DNA of 64,000 nucleotides from Parapristionchus giblindavisi (Eukaryota; Nematoda; Chromadorea; Rhabditida; Diplogasteridae), in NCBI GenBank assembly GCA_943737045.1, contig CALSFV010000305.1, positions 118,501 to 182,500 of the forward strand, read 5' to 3'. Under the pieces are notes generated by a model that did not search any database, was not told the origin of the DNA, and saw nothing but the letters and a program-made list of their open reading frames with translations. Position numbers and translations under genes: made by a program. Position 1 is the stretch's first letter. The number at the start of each line of letters is the position of its first letter. Positions 54,797 through 64,000 of the stretch are shown piece by piece.

Positions 54797-57092
54797 CTTG
54801 AGATCATCGCCCCACAGATCCGCCCAGGACTTGCCCTGTAGTGTCTTCAACTCAACCAACTTCGACTCGCTCTCCTTGAGCAGCTTGTCCTTCTCTTCCT
54901 CTGACAACTACAAAGGCATATTATAATAACAATCATACATTTTCGGTACCCTTGCAATTTATTTTTATATAATGAGTCAATTCTCGAAATAGGGTGAGTT
55001 GATTCACAAAATTCGTTATTTTCGCTTAAAAATCGTCATTTTTTAGCTTCCTTTCGCATCAAGTGGCCTCAAATGGGTCTTATATAGTGTGTCAATCCTC
55101 GCATTGCGAGGGTATCGCAATGTATGATAACAATAATAATAATCATATTTAATATGCGATTCATTCAATCTTGATGTAAGCACTCATCGTCAGACATAAA
55201 CACTAACCATATATCGGCCAACTACAGTACCCATCAATCAATAGCTACAGTACCTTGATAAGTGCCATTCCAACAAGATAGTCATAGTCAGACAGCTTAT
55301 TATTAAGCTTCTTATCATCAGCAGACTGCGGTTCGGCATCCTGATCATCTTCAACTTCTTCATCATGTTCAATCTCTCCACTCTCAGCCAACTCTCGCTT
55401 CTTCTGTTCCTCCTTCCACTTCTTCACCGGATCGGGGTCGAAACCCTGTAAGCAACGATTATTGATTACTTCAAGTAGTACAGTAACTCCAACCCTCGGA
55501 TACAGTATCCCCACACAGTACCTTCTTGATGAGCTGCTCAACAATCGAAGCCTTCTTCTTATTCTCCATAACGATATCACCTTTGATCTTGGCAAGAATG
55601 AAGCGAGCCTAAATACAATCGATAAATCAATAATCGATAGATCAATAATCAACAACTCAATAAATACCTGATTGGTGAGACGATCACTCTGTGCCTTGAG
55701 CATGCCCTCGAGGAATCTCTTCCTGTCCTCGTACTTGGCCTTTCTGCAATGAATAGACAAAAATAATCGATTAGCCATTCATATAGTACACTACAGTATA
55801 CCTGGTCTTGAAGAACTCGGTGCAGATATCCTCAGGACTGGCGTACTTGCGCAGGCAATTTTCAGCGTCGAAGAGCACCTGCGAATAAGTAAATTAACAA
55901 ATAATCATCATTATAGCAAAATAAATAAAAATAAATATTCTCTGTATCCCCCCTACCATGGACGACGTATTGATGACAGTCTGCAGCTTGAACACCTTAT
56001 GCAGTCCTTCCTGTTCCAGCTTTCTCAATCCCTGATGACCTCCGGCAATCTTGACCACAAACTTCACCGTTGTGTCCGTGTGGTACTCCTTGAAGTCACT
56101 GCAAACAACCATAATTTCGTAACAAGAACATATCAGTTATTTGAGAAAACATTGAAACGTGAACCCGCCGGGTTCGTGCATTTTTAAAAGTCACTGTAAA
56201 TAGAACTAACAATCGAATAGCAATATCATTTTCAGACTTTTTGAAAATGTATTAAAAGGTGAACCCGGCGGTTAGTCAGACTACAAATACTAACGTGATG
56301 ATAGACTGCTTCTTGTCACTGCTCTCAAGCATCGGTTCGAGAACACTCTCCTTGTATTGTTGAGTCCATGTGCGCACCGGCAACTCGGTAATCTCAATTG
56401 TGTCATCGTTCAGGACGGCCACCTGAATCATTACCAATCAATATTATCTCAATCAATCAATAATCAAGATTATACCGTACCTCTCCAGAGCAGACAAATC
56501 TTGTAGGGTCCAGCTGAACGATATCTCCTCGGAAGTTTTTGAAGTAGGGAACCTACAATGACAAGTAAGCTAAAAAGAATTCAATAATAGATAATGGTAG
56601 ATCGATCACAAGAAAAAGTGTCTCAGGTCTCGGTAATTCACAGCACTGCACATCGCTGCGCAGTTTGTCAAATAAGATCGTTGTGTAGGTTTTGGTTTAT
56701 GACATCATGGACAAGATGAGAATATGTCGGCTACAGTAATCCTCCAGCACTCACCATTGGTCTGCACTCCTGACCGGAGATCAGACGACGAATATTCTCC
56801 ACAATGGTTCTCGGATTGTAGTTGGGAATGTTGGTCGACCATCCTGTGCCGATACCCGAAGCTCCATTCACCAATACCATCGGAATGATGGGACAGTACC
56901 TAGAATCCAGATATTGATTGGAGGGTACTACAACTGTTGATTATTCATCGATTGATCAAATATCGATCGATTCATAGCAGTCTCAGATCTCGGTGATTCA
57001 CAGCACTCACGGCCATTGCTGACATACGCGAGTAGTATCAAATAAGATCGTTGTGTAGGTTTTGGTTTTGGACATCATAGACTATCTCTTTC

Positions 57093-57145
<53 letters not shown>

Positions 57146-60100
57146 TACTAACCACTCGGGTTCAATTCGTTGATTCTCCTCAAAGAGGAAACGAAGGACG
57201 TTGTCGTCGGGAATCGGGAATACCGTACGAGTAACGGGACTGTAAGCGGTTACAGTAATCGTGGAATGAGGGATACGGTAACTATTCTAACCTCAATTGA
57301 GTGAAGATATAACGGGGAGAGGCAGAGTCCTTGCCTCCCTGAAGACGCGTACCGAACTGACCAATGGGAAGGAGTAGATTGAGATTGTTCGATCCGACAA
57401 AGTCCTGAGGGGAATATGATGGATTATGGTAATCGATACCATACATTTTCGGTACCCTCGCCGTCTATTTTTATATAGTGGGTCAATTCTCGAAATAGGG
57501 TGGGTTGATTCACAAAAATTCGTTATTGTCGCTTAAAAATCGTCATTTTTGGCTAAATTTTTTTATCAAGTGCCCTAAAATGGAATTATATAGTGGGTTA
57601 ATCCTCGCACTGCGAGGGTATGACAATGTATGATCGATACGTTATCGATTGACCAACCTGTGCCAGATTGACAATGGTACTCATGAGCGACTGTTCACCG
57701 TGATGGTAAGCTGACAGCTCTCCGACAGCTCCGGCCAGCTGAGCTACCTTCACTTCGCGCTTATCGGCACGCTTGAAGCAAGCGAACATAACCTACAAAA
57801 GAACATACAGTATAAAGAGGATATATCATATACCGTATGCCTACAGTATACCGTATACCTACAGTATACCGTATACCTACAGTACTCACCTTTCTCTGTC
57901 CAGGCTTGAGACCATCAACCAGACAAGGGATCGATCTCTCGTTGTCAGTGTTTGAGAACAGCACCAGCTCCTTGTTGACAAACTCGGAGTACGATACCGT
58001 AGTCGTGTCCTGCAACGATCAATAAATCATCTACAGTATGCCAACAGTACCGTAATACCTTATTGTACAGATACTCTTCCTCTTCTCCTCGTAGACGACG
58101 CTCTTTCTTCTCCGCCATCCACTTGGTGAGCCAATCCTGACAAAGGCAATAAATCAATCAATAATCGATCGATAGATCGAGTATACAGTACCTTTCTCTC
58201 CTCAATCTTCTTCTTACTAAAGGCCATATCGACAGCAATATCATCCTCGGGTCCGGCATACTTGAAGCGGATACGATGACGGGCCATGTCTGAGAAGTAC
58301 TCCTTGGCCTCCTTCGATGTAGAAGTACCTAAAGTACGCATATTGTCATTATCTATGCTAGTATTAAACGACAGAATTTGACCTCTTTAACATATACAGT
58401 AGCGGTCAAAAGTATTCGGCAAAAACTTTGCAATGCCATAACTTTTGACTCAGATGAGCAATCAGGCTGATGTTTTGGCAGGATACTATAGTACTAGTGT
58501 GCTTCATATCCAACTCCCGTTGTTATGATTCGTCGTCGTATTATTGTGTGGCGATCCTGGAACCTCTCTGTACTTACTCAGCAGTGATTATTTCCTCAGC
58601 GGAATTTATCCGATACTTCTTGTTAACAGTGTATGAACAACATTTACTGGTGAGTAGAATCCTCTATGCAATCCATTCGAGCTAATTCATTCCTATGAGA
58701 AAATCGAAATTTCCGACACCCCTGAAATAGGGCGAAAATGTCATAACTCTGTGTTAAGTGAAGCTGCAGGATCCAAACTTGGCAGAGATAATAGTCCATG
58801 AGTGATACAAAGCCGGGCAGAGTATGAGCCCGATCGATTGAATTTTGAGAAATTTCGAAAATATATTTTTCTCATTTTTCGAGGTACAGTAAGTACCTGC
58901 TCAGGTTAATATCCATTCTGCTTAACAGCAATATGTCTTCTATATATAGTAGACAACAGTTCACTAGTGTTTCACGAAATTTCGAGTTCTTCGAGAGAAG
59001 TTATAATTGGAGAAATGCGGACGAAAATTGTTAGGATTTTATTCCACAATTTTCTCGAAGAAATTGTCCGATTAGTCTGGGACTTTGTCCAGTGGTCTGC
59101 TGATTGGCAATTACCCCTTGCTTCACATAAATGTAATTCACTGCATCTAGGTAGGGCTAATCCTAAAAGGATTTATACTATAAATAATGTAAATCTAGAT
59201 CAAAAAGATGCCGTCAAAGACCTTGGCTTCATTATTCAAAGAGGCCTAACATTTTCAGAACATTGTAGATCAATTTCGAACAAAGCAAAGTCGGCTTGTC
59301 ATATAATTATGCGAGCTCTTCGGACTAATAACCCTAAAATTCTCCTTAAAGCATATTCAATCTACATCAGGCCCATTCTAGAAAGCGCATCTACGGTGTT
59401 CAATCCTTATCAGAAAAAAGATATTAAAGTCCTTGAACAGGTACAGAATTACTTCACAAGAAGGCTGTTCGCACGTTGTTTCAAATCAACGTGGGACAAT
59501 ATGCCGCGGGCAAATGTTCGCAACGAAAAACTCGATCTAGAAACGCTCGAACACCGTAGATCCATCATAGACATTAGAACTTCTATTAAACTACTTAGAG
59601 GCAAATTTAGGATTTCAAATAAGAAAAATCACTATTTCAAAACATATATTACAAGAAATGGGTTGAATTTCTCCAATTCAGGGTCCCGTTTCCAATACAG
59701 GCACAATAACTTCTTTTTGCGAGCGGCCCGTTTGCTTACAAAACCCGAAAATAGAATCTCCTTTGATGTTGGAGACTGATCTGCATGTCCTGTTGTCGCC
59801 TATTCATACAGATTCTCTTCCCTCCCCCCAATTCGTCCCTTAGGAACACTGATATCTCCTTCTAGGCTCAATCCATATGCACTATTTCATTCCATTCCTT
59901 ATTTTCTTCATTTGTTTATTTATTTGTTTCACATCATTTGTTCGCTAAATGTGAATAAATATATATATATATAATAATTACCATGAAGATAGAAGATGAT
60001 ACCTGCAATGGAATCGCTATCTATACTCTTTTAGTTCCACAAAAATATTTTTTTGATAGCCTGAGAAAACTATTTTCGACCTCACTTCTCCGATTATAAC

Positions 60101-61542
60101 TTCTCTCGAAGAACTCGAAATTTCGTGAAACATTAGTGAACTGTTGTCTACTATTTTTTTTTCTCAAAAAAATTTCTCAAAATTCAACCGATCGGGCTCA
60201 TACTCGGTCAGGCTTTGTATCATTCATGGACTATTATCTCTGCCAAGTTTGGAGCCTGCAGCTTCACTGAACACAGAGTTATGACATTTTCGCCCTATTT
60301 CAGGGGTGTCGGAAATTTCGATTTTCTCATAGGAATGAATTAGCTCGAATGGATTGCATAGCGGATTCTACTCACCAGTAAATGTTGTTCATACACTGTT
60401 AACAACAAGTATCGGAAAAATTCCGCTGAGGAAATAATCACAGCTGAGTAAGTATAGAGAGGTTTCAGGATCACTACACAATAATAAGACGACGAATCAT
60501 GACAACGGGAGTTGGATATGAAGCACAATAGTACTATAGTATCCTGCCAAAAGATGAGCCTGATTGCTCATCTGAGTCAAAAGTTATGGCATTGCAAAGT
60601 TTTTGCCGAATACTTTTGACTGCTACTGTATATTTCACATTATTAAATTGCATGCAAACCTAGAACTTGTACATCTATTAATATTATTAATTCAATAAAA
60701 AGACAGAGTATAGTCGATTATCGTACCCAATCCCTTGTAGTACTTGATCTTGAAGGATTTCCAATTATCCGTATTGTTTCTCCATTCATTGTACTCAGGA
60801 ATTGAGAAGAATGAGATCTCCTCCTTGCCCTTTGTCGCTTTTACAATCGGAGTAATGAATTCCTCCACAAAGTTACGTCTGCAATAATTACAGTAACCAA
60901 CACGTAGTGTTCAATCAATCACTCAATAAATGCGCAATGAAACTACCATATACCTAACGAGATTGGGCCAATTGTGATGGATGAAGTTGATGACAAGTCC
61001 CTTGATGTGCGAACCGTCTTGATCCTAAAGGAGATCGATCACCAATCAATAATATTTCTCGAGTTAATCAATAAATCAATCTTTACCGTACCTGATCAGC
61101 CATAACCATGACCTTTCCGTATCGAAGCGTCTTCATGTCATCGTCCTTGTCGTACTTCACCTTGTATTGTAGACCAAGAATCTTCAGTAGTGCGTTAATC
61201 TCAGCGTTATCGGCAACCTGAGTTCATTTTTCGATAAATTGATCAATAATCAATAGATAGCTACAGTATACCTGTTTGAGGTTTCCTTCACGAACGTTGA
61301 GCAACTTTCCTCGAAGTGGGAAGACGCCATAGCGATCACGACCGACCACTCCGAGACCTGAGAGCGGGAAACACATTACAGTACAGCCAATACTACGGCA
61401 ATAAATCAATTAATCGATATTACAATCGATACTTACCAGATACAGCGAGCGTCTTGGCTGAGTCTCCCTCGGTGAGAATGAGCGTACACAGATGAGAGTT
61501 CTTGGTTCCGGCGTCATTGGCGTCCTCGAGCTTGGGGATGCC
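54797..61542 (-). CDS. top-2: DNA topoisomerase II, TOPRIM and DNA-cleavage core (exons 13-32 in the window)
   Basis: Exons: 61437-61542, 61272-61357, 61092-61217, 60954-61024, 60727-60878, 58192-58328, 58059-58136, 57890-58009, 57658-57792, 57292-57404, 57153-57239, 56755-56899, 56481-56552, 56295-56422, 55957-56098, 55802-55878, 55668-55743, 55522-55608, 55254-55445 and 54797-54907, every junction in phase. TOPRIM motifs: [12 protein letters not shown] (catalytic Glu) and [10 protein letters not shown] (metal-binding DxD), then [13 protein letters not shown]. The winged-helix part has [29 protein letters not shown] and SASPRYIFT, whose Tyr codon (57309-57311) is the nucleophile that attacks DNA. 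Then come [24 protein letters not shown] and the coiled-coil/C-gate exons. The enzyme passes one duplex through a double-strand break. No catalytic residue is missing. Confidence 0.98.
54934..55126 (-). repeat. hAT-like MITE, copy 2
   Basis: 193 bp, same family as 4472-4667, in TOP2 intron 54908-55253. A perfect 8-bp duplication, ATAACAAT, lies at 54926-54933 and 55127-55134. Internal match to copy 3 is high; one TIR has changed to TACCCTTGC. Confidence 0.88.
56621..56712 (+). repeat. 95-bp repeat in TOP2 introns, copy 1
   Basis: It runs from TCTCAGGTCTCGGTAATTC through AAATAAGATCGTTGTGTAGG to GACATCATGGAC. Copies 2 (56981-57082) and 3 (62526-62616) are in the same orientation, all in TOP2 introns. 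No terminal repeats are obvious. Confidence 0.8.
56981..57082 (+). repeat. 95-bp repeat in TOP2 introns, copy 2
   Basis: This copy is more diverged in the middle (GCCATTGCTGACATACG replaces the GCACATCGCTG segment) but both ends are conserved. Confidence 0.75.
57098..57144. repeat. (AAT)n microsatellite
   Basis: About 15 copies of AAT lie just upstream (plus-strand sense) of the TOP2 exon at 57153-57239, very near its splice donor. Confidence 0.9.
57440..57632 (-). repeat. hAT-like MITE, copy 3
   Basis: 193 bp in TOP2 intron 57405-57657, which it almost fills. A perfect 8-bp duplication, ATCGATAC, lies at 57432-57439 and 57633-57640. Confidence 0.88.
58397..60628. mobile_element. Tc1/mariner-like element with very long inverted arms, loop occupied by a LINE
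   Basis: The ends read CAGTAGCGGTCAAAAGTATT and its complement AATACTTTTGACTGCTACTG, flanked by TA on both sides (58395-58396 and 60629-60630), as in Tc1/mariner insertions. The arms are about 550-630 bp and very similar (left to about 59030, right from about 60030), apart from roughly 75 extra bases in the left arm near 58870-58950. No transposase is visible; the loop holds a 5'-truncated LINE. The element fills most of TOP2 intron 58329-60726. Confidence 0.85.
59050..59980 (+). pseudogene. 5'-truncated LINE copy inside the Tc1/mariner-like element
   Basis: An open frame of 270 codons (58967-59779) runs from the left arm into the LINE. The retrotransposon part has [69 protein letters not shown] and [11 protein letters not shown]. 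It is the end of an RT domain of CR1/Jockey-like type. The 3' untranslated part ends GTGAATAAATATATATATATA. The catalytic part of RT is absent, so it cannot be autonomous. Confidence 0.85.
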
Positions 61543-61645
61543 CTACAAAGATGCGGTAATCATTTAATCAATAATTTCAGAAAAAATCAATAAATCAATA
61601 ATGCAGAAAATCAATCAATCAACTATTCAACCAATCTGCTCCCAC

Positions 61646-64000
61646 CTTCAGCTTGCTCGTCTTCTTACTGCTGCACTTCTTGTCCATAATCTCCATCTGC
61701 TTGAAGCGTACCCACGAGAGCACAGAGTCCACGATGCCACATGCTTGAGCCTTGAACAAATACGGTAGGTCAGTCAATAAATCGTTAATCAAACTACAGA
61801 CTACAAAGTACCTGTTTGGCAAACTTGTCCGAAATGTCACACTTGGATCCGAAACTCTTCGACTGAAGGGTCATGGTCTCCTTGGTCTGCGAATCGAAGG
61901 TGGGGTTCTCAATGAGAGAATTCACGAAGACCCACATGTGATTCTTCACCTGTAAATGATCAATCGATAGTGTGAATCAATCAATCAATAAATAGTCAAA
62001 ATGATCAAAACCATACTTGGAAAGGCTTGACTTGTACAGTACTCTTGCCAACCTTCTTCTTGATCGTATCGATTAGCTTCTGGACCATTTGATCGGCAAC
62101 ATAGTCAACGTGTCGACCACCCTGAATCGGCATTATCGATTGATTAATTGCTCATCATTTTGAAGAAATAAATTATTATTATTATTATTATTTTTCGTGT
62201 ATGTGATTGAATCTACATATTTCCACTCTCCCTAGTTCTCTTTGTCTGTCTTAATAAAGCTGTATAGCTTACGTCTTCTGTCTCTACACTACACCACACT
62301 TCGGATATAACATTACTATTATCATTTTGGCATACCTTGGTAGTGGCGATGGAATTGACGAAGGAGACTTGCTGGAAGCCCTTGTCGGATACGGTAAGAG
62401 CCACCTCCCAACGATCACTGACCTTCAATGATCATACGATCAATATTGATCGATATGAGGATATTGTAGATCAAAGCTAAGCAGAGAATCGAGACTAGGA
62501 TAGGTAGGTAGTCCGACAAAGTGTGTCTCAGGTCTCGGTAATTCACAGCACTGCACATCGCTGGGCAGTTTATCAAATAAGATCGTTGTGTAGGTTTGTT
62601 TTATGGCATCATAGACAGCACGACGGCTACCGTAACCCTCACAATCAATAAATATTTCAAATCAATCAATACCTGTTCATAGCACACTTTCAGCGGCTCG
62701 CCCTGTCCATCAACCTCATTCTTCGTGTACTGCTCAACGTACTGCTTGAAGCCAGTTACCTGCACACCATTACGATATTATTACGGTATCTCGGAATTAC
62801 GGTAACTTACAGGAATGAGCTTGTTATTCAGGTAGACCTTGACTCCGCGAGCAGCACCAGCGATATCGTAGGCACGACTGAAAAATCAATATTTTTTAAT
62901 TTAAAAAAATAAACTAATTTACGATCTTACCGACACATGAGAGCAATGATATCATCATCCAGCTCGGACATCTTGAATTTCTTCAAATCAGGCTTGAAGA
63001 TTACCTAAACCAATATGGAGATTAGAGAAATCAATCAATAATGGATCAATAAATCGATAAGTACCTTAGTGTAGTCATCACCGGAAGTAGCTTTCACTTC
63101 GGCATCCTTATCCTTGGTCATATTGTTCTTCCAGGTCTGTAAACGAACAAATCAATAAAGCCTTAGAATATATTTTGAAGAATCGATCGATTCTGTAGAT
63201 CATGATACATTATCTTTTACCTGTTTGAAAGCCTTCTTGTAATCCTTGCTGCTGGTTTCGAGAGTGAATTCAGTAGAGAAAATATTACACAGTTTAGCTC
63301 CGTATCCGTTACGACCACCCGTCACTTTCCTCTCCTCGTCATTATAATTGGACGAAGTGAGCAGCGTACCAAAGATTAGCTCGGGCACGTACATATTCTC
63401 AATCTCAAATCAATCAATAATTGTTATGATATCGATCGATACAAGTCATCGTACCTTGTGCATAGCTACGGGAATACCCTTTCCATTGTTGAAGACAGAG
63501 ATCTCGTTCCTTTCCCTGTAAATGAAGCCTTTGTTAAAGAAACCAAAAAAAAACTATCGTCAGTGATATATATTAATTTCGCATGCTATCTCTTCGTCAA
63601 ATGATGAACATACAATCACTTGAATTAATTATTTAATAATTACATTATTTAAGACATTTAAAGATTCCTACTCACTTATTAATATTAACTTTGATGAGGT
63701 TCATCTTAGGATCTCTCTGCTTATTATCAGCCGCATTAACGAGGATTTCATCAAAGATCTTGTAGAGACCCGGAACGTATCGAATTTCCCTCTGCACGAT
63801 CTTTTCTGTCTCGATATCATATACCCACATAGGCTGAAACATATTAATAGAAATAAATTATTATTATTATTATTATTAATACAGCAATAAACGTGATACT
63901 TACGGCTTTCTCAGTGTATTCAACGGATCCGATGTAGGTATCAGGACGCAACAAAATATGCTCGAGCTGTGACTTCTTCTGGTAGATATCCTCGATCGAT
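61646..64000 (-). CDS. top-2: DNA topoisomerase II, ATPase and transducer domains (exons 1-12 in the window; N-terminus cut)
   Basis: Exons: 63904-64000 (continues past the window), 63676-63833, 63455-63515, 63221-63403, 63065-63136, 62931-63004, 62811-62877, 62673-62759, 62336-62422, 62017-62121, 61812-61949 and 61646-61750. This is the GHKL ATPase: YQKKSQLEHILLRPDTYIGS, FDEILVNAADNKQRD (Mg-binding Asn), FNNGKGIPV and VTGGRNGYGAKLCNIFS (glycine-rich ATP lid). The transducer follows with SFVNSIATTKGGRHVDYVAD and IENPTFDSQTKE. ATP binding closes the N-gate on the transported duplex. About the first 40 residues are beyond position 64000. About 1,540 codons lie in the window, so the full protein is near 1,580 aa, the usual size for the family. 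Confidence 0.98.
62526..62616 (+). repeat. 95-bp repeat in TOP2 introns, copy 3
   Basis: It is close to copy 1 (only a few changes, for example CTGGGCAG for CTGCGCAG) and lies in intron 62423-62672. Confidence 0.8.

Noticed and set aside
1..64000. CRISPR array, rRNA genes, bacterial-type operon signals
   Set aside because: No regularly spaced repeats with unique spacers, no rRNA-like sequence and no Shine-Dalgarno pattern; the window is eukaryotic.

Overview
The window is from a nematode nuclear genome, most likely a free-living rhabditid or diplogastrid relative of Caenorhabditis or Pristionchus; I cannot name the species. Support: small exons and short introns with TTTNCAG or TTTGTAG acceptors; many ATGs within 0-10 nt of an AG acceptor, as expected for spliced-leader trans-splicing; same-strand genes spaced 350-520 bp apart, like a nematode operon; a ZP cuticlin-like gene, an ET-module/Ly6-type gene and a Wnt gene. 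Gene models below were built by hand from splice sites. For every complete model the exon phases agree and the summed length divides by three.

Layout. 1-4.4 kb: GA-rich simple repeats, no gene found. 4.7-27.0 kb, all on the minus strand: a one-TM protein (26.4-27.0), COX10 (22.6-25.4), a 575-aa basic/acidic protein (19.1-21.9), a 136-aa protein (17.5-18.8), three AT-hook (HMGA-like) genes (16.5-17.05, 14.6-16.0, 13.6-14.1) and a 447-aa charged protein (4.7-13.2). The last intron of that last gene holds a 4.3-kb inverted-repeat element containing an intact RTE-type retrotransposon ORF. 27.5-29.2 kb: a 238-aa unknown, plus strand. 30.3-35.4 kb: a complete 12-exon Wnt gene, minus strand. 37.2-38.8 kb: a GPI-type Ly6/ET protein, plus strand. 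39.5-44.3 kb: a cysteine-rich secreted/anchored unknown, minus strand, with an opposite-strand exon series inside an intron. 44.6-47.3 kb: a short protein with only the C-terminal half of a ZP domain. 47.7-49.9 kb: retrotransposon and foldback debris. 50.8-51.45 kb: a small secreted protein. 52.0-64.0 kb: DNA topoisomerase II, minus strand, 40 exons, with only the extreme N-terminus outside the window.

Most of the unexplained structure is repetitive: several inverted-repeat element families, some with clean target-site duplications (8 bp hAT-like, 9 bp MULE-like, TA Tc1/mariner-like). In two separate cases a non-LTR retrotransposon sits in the loop of a long inverted repeat inside a host intron. 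Chromatin genes are over-represented here (TOP2 with a lysine/acidic tail and SUMO-interaction-like motifs, and three AT-hook proteins), but any functional link between them is inference.
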